Assembly: GCA_024403065.1 (NCBI GenBank)
Contig: JAKSSM010000002.1
Location: 1 to 38,804 of the forward strand
Source of the DNA: Clostridia bacterium
Lineage (GTDB): Bacteria > Bacillota > Clostridia > Peptostreptococcales > Anaerovoracaceae
Direction of reading: 5' to 3'
DNA length: 38,804 nt
A program made the position numbers and the translations under genes. Shown here piece after piece: positions 14,793 to 22,293 of the stretch (the stretch's first letter is position 1; each line of letters begins with the position of its first letter). Below the pieces are notes generated by a model that saw only the letters and a program-made list of their open reading frames with translations, made no database searches and was not told where the DNA came from.

Positions 14793-16256
14793 TTACTCCA
14801 CTACTTCTATTCTTCCCTCAACCTGGCTGTCCAGTTCTCTCATACCAGAGAAAAGTTCTTCATAAACGGCATACATAGAACTTACTACCATCCTTGGTTT
14901 TCTATTTGCTGCAACTTCATCAAGTGGCACATTGAAGAATTCTTCGAAATTGCTGTAGTGATAGCCAGGAAGTCCAATTTTGATTCTCTGATCATCCTTT
15001 ATATCTTCCCCATTGAATCTGAACTCAAGAAGTTTCTGCTGTTTTCTTGACCATTTGATTCTCATGCCTTTGGAGAACTGATAGAACTCAGTGTGTCCTC
15101 CAGTGAATGCTTCTTCTCTAAGCACAAATGAAACCATTCTTCTAAGCTGATCCCCTGTTACTTCAAGAAGATGAAGAGTTTCATCAAATGGGAAAAATGT
15201 CTTCAGATCCTGAATCTGCACAATTGGTCCAAGCTCTTTTAATCTCATTGAACCTGAGCCAAGTATCATAAGGTCAAAGCTTGAGCCATCCTGCATTACA
15301 TCTGCAAACAGATTTCCCAGTTCTGTTTCCTGATTACGTTCTGGATGAGTAAGAGTTCTCTTGAATGTAGTAAGAACCTGCGAATATTTTAGATTCGTTT
15401 CGTTACTGTATGAATCAATTACAGCCTGGGTACCTCTGTCAGGCCAGCATACTTCGTCCGATACTTCAACTACCCTGTATCCGAAATCAGTTACCGCATG
15501 TGTTTCTGAATCGAACTTTAGATCAATTCTTCCAATATTTGATGTACCAGTGCCTACCTGAACAATTGGGATACTGTTTTCAAAATGTGGTTCAGTAAGA
15601 AGTGTGTGACTGTGTCCACCTATAATCAGGTCTACCCCACTGGATTCTGAAATGAGCCCTGCAAGTTCACAGTCCTTCTGAAAACCTATATGACTCAGCA
15701 CAACTGTATAATCTATATCAACAGTCTTATATGTATCACAAATTACATCTATTTCCTTTGCCGCTTCTCTTACATCCACAAAGCTTCCAATGAGTTCCTC
15801 TTTTCTTGTTACAGCAAGAATCTCATCAGTAATTACGCCACTAAACATTATCCTTAGGCCGCCGCGTTCAATAACAGTATATGGCGTGAACAGTCTTGTA
15901 TGATTTGTTGTTATGAACATATTTGCTGTTACAATCGGGAATTTTGCACATTTTTCAAGAAACAGAAGATGTGAAAGTCCATAGTCAACTTCATGATTTC
16001 CAATAGTTGCAACATCTGGTGAAAGTCTGTTCATAAGTTCGATTGTGGAAAGCCCTCTATACTCACTGTCAATAATCGAACCCTTGAACATATCTCCTGC
16101 AACAGCAAATATAACATTCTTTTCGTTATGTCTTGTTCTTTTTATATATCCTGAAAGAAGAGCAAGTCCGCCTACTACCCTGTTATCTGCTTTTTTAGAG
16201 ATGAAATCTCCATGAATATCATTTATGTGCAGTAATGTAAGATCAATTGTACCCAT
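14793..16256 (-). CDS. 5'-nucleotidase-like metallophosphatase, predicted cytoplasmic
   Basis: 487 residues. The N-terminal calcineurin-like domain has all metal ligands: Asp13 and His15 in HINDIHGD (10-17), GDMF at 54-57, GNHE at 86-89, His189 in LSHIGF and GGHSH at 213-217. The C-terminal half (about 300-487) is the 5'-nucleotidase substrate domain, with ETELGNLFADVMQ and FPFDETLHLLEVTG. Family members release phosphate from nucleotides, UDP-sugars or cyclic nucleotides. Most are exported, but this one starts MGTIDLTLLH with no signal peptide, so it probably acts inside the cell, like YunD-type proteins. The ATG follows GGAGGAG. Confidence 0.88.
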   Translation of the reverse strand: MGTIDLTLLHINDIHGDFISKKADNRVVGGLALLSGYIKRTRHNEKNVIFAVAGDMFKGSIIDSEYRGLSTIELMNRLSPDVATIGNHEVDYGLSHLLFLEKCAKFPIVTANMFITTNHTRLFTPYTVIERGGLRIMFSGVITDEILAVTRKEELIGSFVDVREAAKEIDVICDTYKTVDIDYTVVLSHIGFQKDCELAGLISESSGVDLIIGGHSHTLLTEPHFENSIPIVQVGTGTSNIGRIDLKFDSETHAVTDFGYRVVEVSDEVCWPDRGTQAVIDSYSNETNLKYSQVLTTFKRTLTHPERNQETELGNLFADVMQDGSSFDLMILGSGSMRLKELGPIVQIQDLKTFFPFDETLHLLEVTGDQLRRMVSFVLREEAFTGGHTEFYQFSKGMRIKWSRKQQKLLEFRFNGEDIKDDQRIKIGLPGYHYSNFEEFFNVPLDEVAANRKPRMVVSSMYAVYEELFSGMRELDSQVEGRIEVVE

Positions 16257-16278
16257 AATATTTCTCCTCCATATTATG

Positions 16279-16307
16279 AATATATCATACATCATGAATG
16301 TATTAAA
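16279..16307 (-). promoter_or_regulatory. Extended -10 promoter of the 5'-nucleotidase gene
   Basis: Minus strand: -10 TATATT (16279-16284) preceded by TGA (TATGATATATT), with a weak -35 TTTAAT (16302-16307) at 17 bases. No terminator is seen between this and the acetyltransferase gene, so read-through is also possible. Confidence 0.45.
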
Positions 16308-16318
16308 AGTGGCTATTC

Positions 16319-16966
16319 TTATATATACATTTCAAAATTGTCAAAATCTTTCTGCAGTTCCTCAAGAAAACACTTTATATGCCATCCATCTGTAGTCGCG
16401 TGATGACATGTTAATGAGATTGGAAGAAGTACTTTTCCATCTTTTTCATGATATTTACCTGCTTCTATACTAGGAAAATAGTATGGCTTGTTTTCATAAC
16501 TGTGTACTGCAAAATGTGAAAATTCTACCCATGGAACAGCAGAAACTGTATATGCATTTTCAGGAGGAACTCCAGGTTTTGCAAGTATTCCTTTTATGTT
16601 GCCATACATTTTCTTATCTTCCATATATCTTTTATGGAATGTTCTGAAATCAGAATCATATTCAGTCCACATGAGAGAAAATGTATGATTATCCTCATGG
16701 AATGATGCATAAAGTGGTGTCAGCTTATCATAGTATCCAACTGCCCCATCCTTGATAGCGCAGCAGAATTCAGTATGATTCATCAGATTTTTTGTTACAG
16801 CCCAAAGATAAGATGGAAAGAATCTGTATTCTGTTTCTTTAATGGTTTCAAGCAGTTTCGATATATCAACCTCTACCGTAATTGAGTATCCTGTTGGTGC
16901 TGCTTCACTGAAATACCAGAATACCTGATTTCTTGGCCAGCATGTTCTGTCAATCAGGTTAAACAT
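16319..16966 (-). CDS. Chloramphenicol-acetyltransferase-like (CatA-type) acetyltransferase
   Basis: 215 residues, the length of a CAT trimer subunit. The catalytic signature HHATTDGWH is at 188-196 (HxxxDG, with His189 as the general base), and the N-terminal RTCWPRNQVFWYF and FPSYLWAVTK stretches match the CAT fold. The enzyme should move acetyl from acetyl-CoA to a hydroxyl. The residue before the catalytic HH is Cys, and much of the substrate pocket differs from classical CAT, so chloramphenicol resistance should not be assumed; many chromosomal homologues have unknown acceptors. The ATG follows AAAGGAG. It is divergent from the flavoprotein gene, with a palindrome between them that overlaps this ribosome site. 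Confidence 0.85.
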   Translation of the reverse strand: MFNLIDRTCWPRNQVFWYFSEAAPTGYSITVEVDISKLLETIKETEYRFFPSYLWAVTKNLMNHTEFCCAIKDGAVGYYDKLTPLYASFHEDNHTFSLMWTEYDSDFRTFHKRYMEDKKMYGNIKGILAKPGVPPENAYTVSAVPWVEFSHFAVHSYENKPYYFPSIEAGKYHEKDGKVLLPISLTCHHATTDGWHIKCFLEELQKDFDNFEMYI

Positions 16967-16980
16967 ATTGATTTTTCTCC

Positions 16981-16996
16981 TTTCATATATATGAAA
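16981..16996. promoter_or_regulatory. Perfect 16-base palindrome between divergent genes, possible operator
   Basis: TTTCATATATATGAAA is fully self-complementary. One arm overlaps the AAAGGAG ribosome site of the acetyltransferase gene. It could bind a dimeric regulator or, as RNA, form a weak hairpin over the ribosome site. Confidence 0.4.
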
Positions 16997-17031
16997 TATT
17001 ACCCGTATATTTCACCATTTTGTACCTACTG

Positions 17032-17060
17032 TTGGTAGATATGTGAAATTGTGATATAAT
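17032..17060 (+). promoter_or_regulatory. Extended -10 promoter of the flavoprotein gene
   Basis: -35 TTGGTA (17032-17037), 17-base spacer, -10 TATAAT (17055-17060) preceded by TGA. A TACC-N7-GGTA inverted repeat (17024-17037) overlaps the -35 and may be a second operator. Confidence 0.7.
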
Positions 17061-17080
17061 CGGGTACAGGAGAACATAGC

Positions 17081-18139
17081 ATGAGTAATACAATTTTTGA
17101 CATAGCAGTAATAGGTGCAGGGCCAGCAGGGTCAACCTTTGCAAGAACCATTGCAGATACAGGAAGAAAAGTGCTCCTAATCGACGGCGAAACAAAAGAA
17201 AACATGAAACCATGTGGTGGACTTCTCTCACCAGATGCCCAGAAATACATGGCAAAATACCGCATGACCATACCAAATGACATATTAGTCAATCCACAGA
17301 TTTTCGCCGTTGATACAGTCGATTTAGTGGCGCAGAAAGCCACCAGATACCAGAGACACTACCTCAATATGGACAGATATCTTTTTGACAAGTATCTCCT
17401 TTCTATCGTTCCCGATTCAGTTGAGATAGTCAGAGGAAGAGTAAAAAGCATCTCTGAAAATCCAGATAGATACTGCATAGAAATACAACTGGAATCAGGT
17501 GAAAAACTGACAGTCTCATCAGAATACATTGTAGGAGCAGATGGAGCATCTTCAGTAGTAAGGAAAAGTCTCTTCCAGGATAGAATTCATGTGAAAAAGT
17601 ATGTCGCAATTCAGGAGTGGTTCAGAATTGAAGGAATAGAACCATGGTATTACTGTATCTTTGATGAAGAAACAAGTGACAGCTGCTCATGGTTTATGCA
17701 GAAAGATGGGTACTCAATTTTTGGAGGTGCATTTGACCCTAAAAACAACAGAGAAAATTACGAAAAACAGAAACAGAAATTTGCAGAATATATAGGATAC
17801 AGCCTTGATAATGCTGTAAAGTTTGAAGCATGTCTTGTAACAAGCCCAAGAAAAAGAAGTGACTTTGCACTTTCAAATGGTAAAGCATTCCTTATTGGAG
17901 AAGCTGCAGGATTCATAAGTGCAAGTTCATTCGAAGGTATAAGCTGTGCCCTGATTTCAGGCTTTGCTCTTTCTGAGGCATTCAGAAACGGAAAAGATGC
18001 TGATGGTATAAAGAAAATATACAGGAAAAAAACACTTAAACTGAGACTCAAACTCCAGTTCAAGATGTTCAAACGTTTTGTAATCTGCAATCCTTTCCTG
18101 AGAAAACTTATTATGAAAAGCGGTATTACATCCGTATAA
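17081..18139 (+). CDS. Geranylgeranyl-reductase-family FAD-dependent oxidoreductase
   Basis: 352 residues. The FAD-binding Rossmann motif GAGPAG is at 12-17, the family-typical KPCGG is at 43-47, VGADGASSVVRK marks the second FAD contact near 155, and the conserved GEAAGFIS segment lies near 270. This group reduces isoprenoid double bonds in archaea, plants and cyanobacteria; Firmicutes members have no settled substrate, so lipid or quinone-like reduction is inference. The C-terminus is basic and amphipathic (KLRLKLQFKMFKR), which could touch the membrane. The ATG follows CAGGAGA. It is the only plus-strand protein gene here and stands alone, with its own promoter and terminator, divergent from the acetyltransferase gene. 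Confidence 0.85.
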   Translation: MSNTIFDIAVIGAGPAGSTFARTIADTGRKVLLIDGETKENMKPCGGLLSPDAQKYMAKYRMTIPNDILVNPQIFAVDTVDLVAQKATRYQRHYLNMDRYLFDKYLLSIVPDSVEIVRGRVKSISENPDRYCIEIQLESGEKLTVSSEYIVGADGASSVVRKSLFQDRIHVKKYVAIQEWFRIEGIEPWYYCIFDEETSDSCSWFMQKDGYSIFGGAFDPKNNRENYEKQKQKFAEYIGYSLDNAVKFEACLVTSPRKRSDFALSNGKAFLIGEAAGFISASSFEGISCALISGFALSEAFRNGKDADGIKKIYRKKTLKLRLKLQFKMFKRFVICNPFLRKLIMKSGITSV

Positions 18140-18140
18140 C

Positions 18141-18168
18141 AAAAATGCAGGTTGCCCTGCATTTTTTT
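18141..18168. terminator. Bidirectional terminator between convergent genes
   Basis: Stem AAAAATGCAGG/CCTGCATTTTT with loop TTGC. A T run follows on both strands, so it ends the flavoprotein mRNA (+) and the long TPR-terminated operon (-). The TPR gene's TAA begins at its edge. Confidence 0.85.
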
Positions 18169-19282
18169 AATTTAACTTTATTCCTTTTTCAATTTTTCTG
18201 TTTTCTTCAGCAAGCTGTCTGTCAAGCTCCTGATTGTTTTTCACAACCTCAAGCTTGTTTTCAAACTTGTTTGCCTTTTCAGTGTCCCCTGTTTTTCTGT
18301 AGAGAACAGCAAGCTTTGTAATTGCATCCTCATTACTTGGTGAATACTTGAGCACTTCAAGGTAATTCTTTATGGCTTCCTCATAGGCTGTAAGTGCAAT
18401 TTCATCAACTGCTCCAGTCTCGTTTTCATGATCTTCTGCAATTGACATATATGCAACTCCAAGATAGAAGTAAAGTGGCCACCAGTCTTTATATCTGCTT
18501 CCCTTATAGATTTCAAGGGCCTTTATTCCCTCTTCGTATCTGCCTGAAAGAATAAGGTTATAGCCTTCTTCTATCTTGCATGGTATTTCAAGAGTCTCAA
18601 GTCTTTCTCTGATTTCTTTCAGTGTATTTTCAGCATCCGCTCTTCTTAAGGCATCAATACCAGGCTCTGCAAGTTTTTCTTCAACAAGCTTTACATATTC
18701 TTCCCATGTAAGCTTTGTCTTGATATACAGACCCATATTAACATATGCATAACCAAGGAAATAGAATGCATCTACAAGCTTTGGATCCTTGATTGTTGCA
18801 ATCTCAAAAGCCTCCAGTGATTCAGCTTTGAATCTTCCGATATATTCTTCCTCTTCTCCAAGTTCGTATGCATCTTTGCATGCTCTTCCGTAGCAGTAGT
18901 ATGCATTGGCATTATCAGGGTTAATGAGCATTGATGCTCTGAACATGATACATGCATAGTCGTAGTCGCGCTTGTCAGCCGCATCGAGTCCTTCTGAAAG
19001 AAGCGCATCGGAGAAACGGATATCAAAGTTTCTGAGGATGTATGCAATATAGTTGTCTACATATCTGAATGATGGGTCACATCCCATTACAAATGCCATG
19101 TTCTTTGCAATCTTGAGAACCGTCATTCCCTTCATATCCTGTGCATGAATAGGAACTTCTACCCCCTTCATGATATCCAGTATGCCAGCCTTTTCAAGGT
19201 AGCTGTCGGACAATTCATCAAAGAGATAATCCTTAAGATGTGGAACTAGATATTCTGATATTCTGTCGTTTGATCTGTCCAT
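18167..19282 (-). CDS. Tetratricopeptide-repeat protein
   Basis: 371 residues, soluble and acidic, made almost entirely of helical hairpins. TPR-type pairs with small residues at the turn are visible around 105-140 (DYDYACIMFRASMLINPDNANAY is split over two helices), 150-180, 235-265 and 295-345 (YLEVLKYSPSNEDAITKLA). TPR arrays bind partner proteins; no catalytic motif is seen and I cannot name a partner. The C-terminus is a Lys/Glu-rich coil. The ATG lies seven bases after the radical SAM gene and follows AGGTAATTT. It is the last gene of the long rRNA-methylase-to-TPR run and shares a terminator with the convergent flavoprotein gene. Confidence 0.8.
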   Translation of the reverse strand: MDRSNDRISEYLVPHLKDYLFDELSDSYLEKAGILDIMKGVEVPIHAQDMKGMTVLKIAKNMAFVMGCDPSFRYVDNYIAYILRNFDIRFSDALLSEGLDAADKRDYDYACIMFRASMLINPDNANAYYCYGRACKDAYELGEEEEYIGRFKAESLEAFEIATIKDPKLVDAFYFLGYAYVNMGLYIKTKLTWEEYVKLVEEKLAEPGIDALRRADAENTLKEIRERLETLEIPCKIEEGYNLILSGRYEEGIKALEIYKGSRYKDWWPLYFYLGVAYMSIAEDHENETGAVDEIALTAYEEAIKNYLEVLKYSPSNEDAITKLAVLYRKTGDTEKANKFENKLEVVKNNQELDRQLAEENRKIEKGIKLN

Positions 19283-19289
19283 AAATTAC

Positions 19290-20162
19290 CTACAACATTC
19301 TAAACATTTCATTTTTAAGCAGATTGGTATTTTTCATATAATGCTTTATCTGCTCAATCATTTTATCGTTGTCATAAGGGAGATTTCCCTTAAGATTCAC
19401 ATAATTTGATGCATGATTTGATCTGAAAACACATTCCTTTTCAGGTCTTGCATTTTCAAGAATTATGCATGTTTCTTCAAGAACCTCCAAAGGTGTAAGA
19501 AGTGTGAATCTTCCTTCTCTTACCTCTTTTACAATAGGTGCAGGTTCTTCAAGCATAAGTGTAAGGAGACTTACATATGATGCGTTCATTTCTCTGATCA
19601 TAGTACCTGTCTCAACAGCATGTTCTCTCATGAGTTCAGGACCGGCAAGACCTGAGATAAATGTAACAGAAGCCTTGATTCCAAGTCTTTCGATTTTCTT
19701 TACCGCTTCTATCAGCTCTTCCCTGGTTTCACCTTTGTTTACCATTTTAAGAACTGTGTCACTTCCTGACTCAGCACCCATATATACCATGGTAAGTCCA
19801 AGTTTCTTAAGTTCAAGAAGCTCGTCATCAGTTTTTCTAAGAATATCTGATGCTCTTCCATAAGTTGTGACTCTTTCACACTCAGGGAAAAGTTCACGAA
19901 TCTTCTCATATATTGGTCTGAGCCTGTTCATGGAAAGACATAATGCATCACCATCACAGAGGAAAATCCTGTCGATTTTTCTGTAATTGACTCTTGCATC
20001 TTCAAGATCCTCAAAGACTTCGTTAATATCGCGAACTCTGAAGTTCTTTGCCTTGAACATATTGCAGAAAGTACATTTATTATGCGCACATCCGATAGTG
20101 ACCTGAACAAGAAGACTGTATGCTTCTGATGGTGGTCTATAGATTGCTCCGTAATAACGCAA
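19290..20162 (-). CDS. Radical SAM protein with a CX4CX2C cluster motif
   Basis: 290 residues. The cluster motif is Cys25-x4-Cys30-x2-Cys33 (GCAHNKCTFC), one residue wider than the canonical CX3CX2C. GAESGSDTVL near 140 is the SAM-contact region of the Elp3/HemN-like superfamily, which contains many uncharacterised members. The N-terminus YYGAIYRPPSEAYS is typical of that subgroup. The substrate is unknown. The start is TTG at 20160-20162, two bases after the argS stop, with AAAGGA seven bases upstream, so translation is probably coupled to argS. It is in a long operon between argS and a TPR gene. Confidence 0.83.
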   Translation of the reverse strand: MRYYGAIYRPPSEAYSLLVQVTIGCAHNKCTFCNMFKAKNFRVRDINEVFEDLEDARVNYRKIDRIFLCDGDALCLSMNRLRPIYEKIRELFPECERVTTYGRASDILRKTDDELLELKKLGLTMVYMGAESGSDTVLKMVNKGETREELIEAVKKIERLGIKASVTFISGLAGPELMREHAVETGTMIREMNASYVSLLTLMLEEPAPIVKEVREGRFTLLTPLEVLEETCIILENARPEKECVFRSNHASNYVNLKGNLPYDNDKMIEQIKHYMKNTNLLKNEMFRML

Positions 20163-20164
20163 GT

Positions 20165-21859
20165 TTACATCCTTTCTGGTGCTTTGATACCAAGTAAGTT
20201 AAGTCCACTCTTTAAAGTGTTCATTGTAGCTACTACAAGTGAAAGTTTTGCTTTCTTTTCTGCTTCATTATCAACAAGAATGTGTTCATCATGATAGAAT
20301 TTGTTGAATGCTTCTGCAATATCAACAATGTATCTGGTTAATATTGATGGTTCATACTTGAGTGCCGCATCCTTTACTGTTTCAGGATATCCGTAAAGAA
20401 GCTTTGTAAGTTCATATGCACTGTCTCCAGTAAGATATTCTGCACATGTTTCTGGAACTATGTCTCCAGCATTTCTTAAGATACTCTTGCATCTTGCATA
20501 TGTGTACTGTACATATGGTCCTGTTTCACCGTTGAAGTCAAGAACCTTATCCCAGTTGAATACATAATCCTTGATTCTGTTGTTTGAAAGTTCATTGAAT
20601 ACTACAGCTCCAATACCAACCATCTTTGCAGTTTCATCAACGGAATCAGTATTAACGCCCTTTTCAATAATGATTTCTCTTGTCTTTTCAATAGCGTGAT
20701 TCAGTACGTCTTCAAGGAATACAACTCTTCCCTTTCTTGTTGACATTGTACCTTCAGCAAGAGAAACAAGACCGAATGGAACGTGAACAATATCCTTTGC
20801 CCATTCATAACCCATAAGTTCTACAATCTTCTTTAACTGCTGGAAGTGAAGATTCTGCTGTGATGCTACAACGTAGATACACTTTTCAAAGTTGTATGTA
20901 TCCTTTCTGTACTTTGCAGCTGAAATATCTCTTGTTATATAAAGGGATGATCCATCTGACTTTACAATTGGAGCTGGAGTAAGACCATAAGGTTCAAGGT
21001 CAACAATCTGAGCACCGCGTGATTCTACAAGAAGATTCTTATCCTTCATTTCAGCAATAATTGCTGGCATCTTGTCTGAATAGAAAGATTCACCATTATA
21101 TGAGTCAAATGTAATATCAAGCATTCCATATACTCTGTTGAATTCCTTTAATGATTCTTCTCTGAACCACTTCCAGAGTTCAACTTCTTCCTTTTCACCC
21201 TTTTCAAGCTTAACGAAAGTATTTCTTGCTTCATCGTCAAGTGCAGGATCCTTTTCTGCTTCTTCATGGAATTTTGTATAGTATGAAAGAAGAGTTTTGA
21301 TTGGTTCACGGTTAACGTCTTCAGCATTACCCCATTTTCTGTAGGCAACAATCATCTTACCGAACTGTGTACCATAGTCGCCAAGGTGGTTGATTCTGAT
21401 TACATCATATCCAATGGCATCATAAAGCTTATAGAGTGAGTTACCGATTACAGTTGATCTGATATGTCCAATATGGAATGGCTTTGCAATGTTAGGAGAT
21501 GAATACTCAACGATAATAGGCTTTCCTTCTCCGTAGGATGATCTTCCATACTTTTCACCAGCTTCAGTTACTTCCTTTAATGCTTCAGTAACAAAATATT
21601 CCTTTGACACAAACATGTTTACATATGCATTTACAGGCTTTACTTCCTGGAAAATGCTGTTTTCTGCAATTGCAGCTGCAACATCCTGTGCAATAAGGTT
21701 TGGTGCCTTTCTCATTAACTTTGCAAGCTTGAAGCAAGGGAAAGCATAGTCTCCCATCTTCTTGTCCTGTGGAATTTCAATCATACCTGATATTTCTTCC
21801 AGTTCCAGTGGAAGTACCTTATCAAGTATCTGTGCGATTTCAAGCTTAAAATTAACCAT
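20165..21859 (-). CDS. argS: Arginyl-tRNA synthetase (class I)
   Basis: Charges tRNA-Arg. 564 residues, the usual bacterial length. An Arg-tRNA synthetase N-terminal domain covers about 1-85, the HIGH motif is HIGH at 129-132 within PNIAKPFHIGHIRS, the KMSKS equivalent is MSTRKG near 372, and the DALR anticodon-binding domain covers the last 120 residues (LTRYIVDIAEAFNKFYH). Two ATG codons are adjacent; the second is chosen because AAGGAG is only two bases from the first but five from the second. The start overlaps the DUF523 stop (TGATG), so the two are coupled. There is no separate promoter or T-box leader. Confidence 0.96.
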   Translation of the reverse strand: MVNFKLEIAQILDKVLPLELEEISGMIEIPQDKKMGDYAFPCFKLAKLMRKAPNLIAQDVAAAIAENSIFQEVKPVNAYVNMFVSKEYFVTEALKEVTEAGEKYGRSSYGEGKPIIVEYSSPNIAKPFHIGHIRSTVIGNSLYKLYDAIGYDVIRINHLGDYGTQFGKMIVAYRKWGNAEDVNREPIKTLLSYYTKFHEEAEKDPALDDEARNTFVKLEKGEKEEVELWKWFREESLKEFNRVYGMLDITFDSYNGESFYSDKMPAIIAEMKDKNLLVESRGAQIVDLEPYGLTPAPIVKSDGSSLYITRDISAAKYRKDTYNFEKCIYVVASQQNLHFQQLKKIVELMGYEWAKDIVHVPFGLVSLAEGTMSTRKGRVVFLEDVLNHAIEKTREIIIEKGVNTDSVDETAKMVGIGAVVFNELSNNRIKDYVFNWDKVLDFNGETGPYVQYTYARCKSILRNAGDIVPETCAEYLTGDSAYELTKLLYGYPETVKDAALKYEPSILTRYIVDIAEAFNKFYHDEHILVDNEAEKKAKLSLVVATMNTLKSGLNLLGIKAPERM

Positions 21860-22290
21860 CATATCTCCTTTTCTGTTTTAATGTTTATTCCTTCTGCAAG
21901 AAGTTTTTCTGCAAAAACTCCGTTTCCTTCTATTGTTTTTCCTGAAAAAGTGCCATCATAGATGCTTCTGAATCCACATGATGGACTGTTGTTTTTCAGG
22001 ATTGCTCCTTCTATTTCTTCACCCAGTTCTTCGGCATATGCCTTTACATACTGAAGGCAGAGTTCTGCACCAACAGCATATTCTGAGGTTACATCTCTTC
22101 CATCTTTAGTCAGGACTTTATCTCCAACCCTTTCTGCAGGGGTTCTTGGAATTGGAAGACCACCTCTTACCTCTGGACATACTGCCACATACTCTTTATC
22201 CGAAAGGAACTGAAGTACTTTTTCATTTCTGTTGTTTCCTCCTGAGTACTTGCAGTTAACACCCAGAAGACAGCATGATACTATATACAT
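21859..22290 (-). CDS. DUF523 (YbbK-like) protein
   Basis: 143 residues covering the whole DUF523 family: SCCLLGVNCKYSGG at 5-18, CPEVRGGLPIPRTPAE at 38-53 and NNSPSCGFRSIYDGTFSG near 100-117. Conserved Cys6, Cys7, Cys13, Cys38 and Cys105 suggest metal or Fe-S binding or redox chemistry, but the function is unknown; I have seen such domains named as possible desulfidase-related, which I do not rely on. The ATG lies three bases after mutS2 ends, with AAGGA upstream, and its stop overlaps the argS start. Confidence 0.88.
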   Translation of the reverse strand: MYIVSCCLLGVNCKYSGGNNRNEKVLQFLSDKEYVAVCPEVRGGLPIPRTPAERVGDKVLTKDGRDVTSEYAVGAELCLQYVKAYAEELGEEIEGAILKNNSPSCGFRSIYDGTFSGKTIEGNGVFAEKLLAEGINIKTEKEI

Positions 22291-22293
22291 TTT

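Noticed and set aside
16319-16966. Call as a chloramphenicol resistance gene
   Set aside because: Only the fold and HxxxDG motif are supported; the pocket differs from classical enzymes and the context is chromosomal.
16981-16996. Palindrome as a terminator
   Set aside because: It lacks GC pairs and lies just before a start codon, so an operator or weak RNA fold is more likely.
16983-17343. Minus-strand open frames opposite the flavoprotein start
   Set aside because: They run antisense to a clear promoter and Rossmann motif, lack ribosome sites and have no recognisable protein features.
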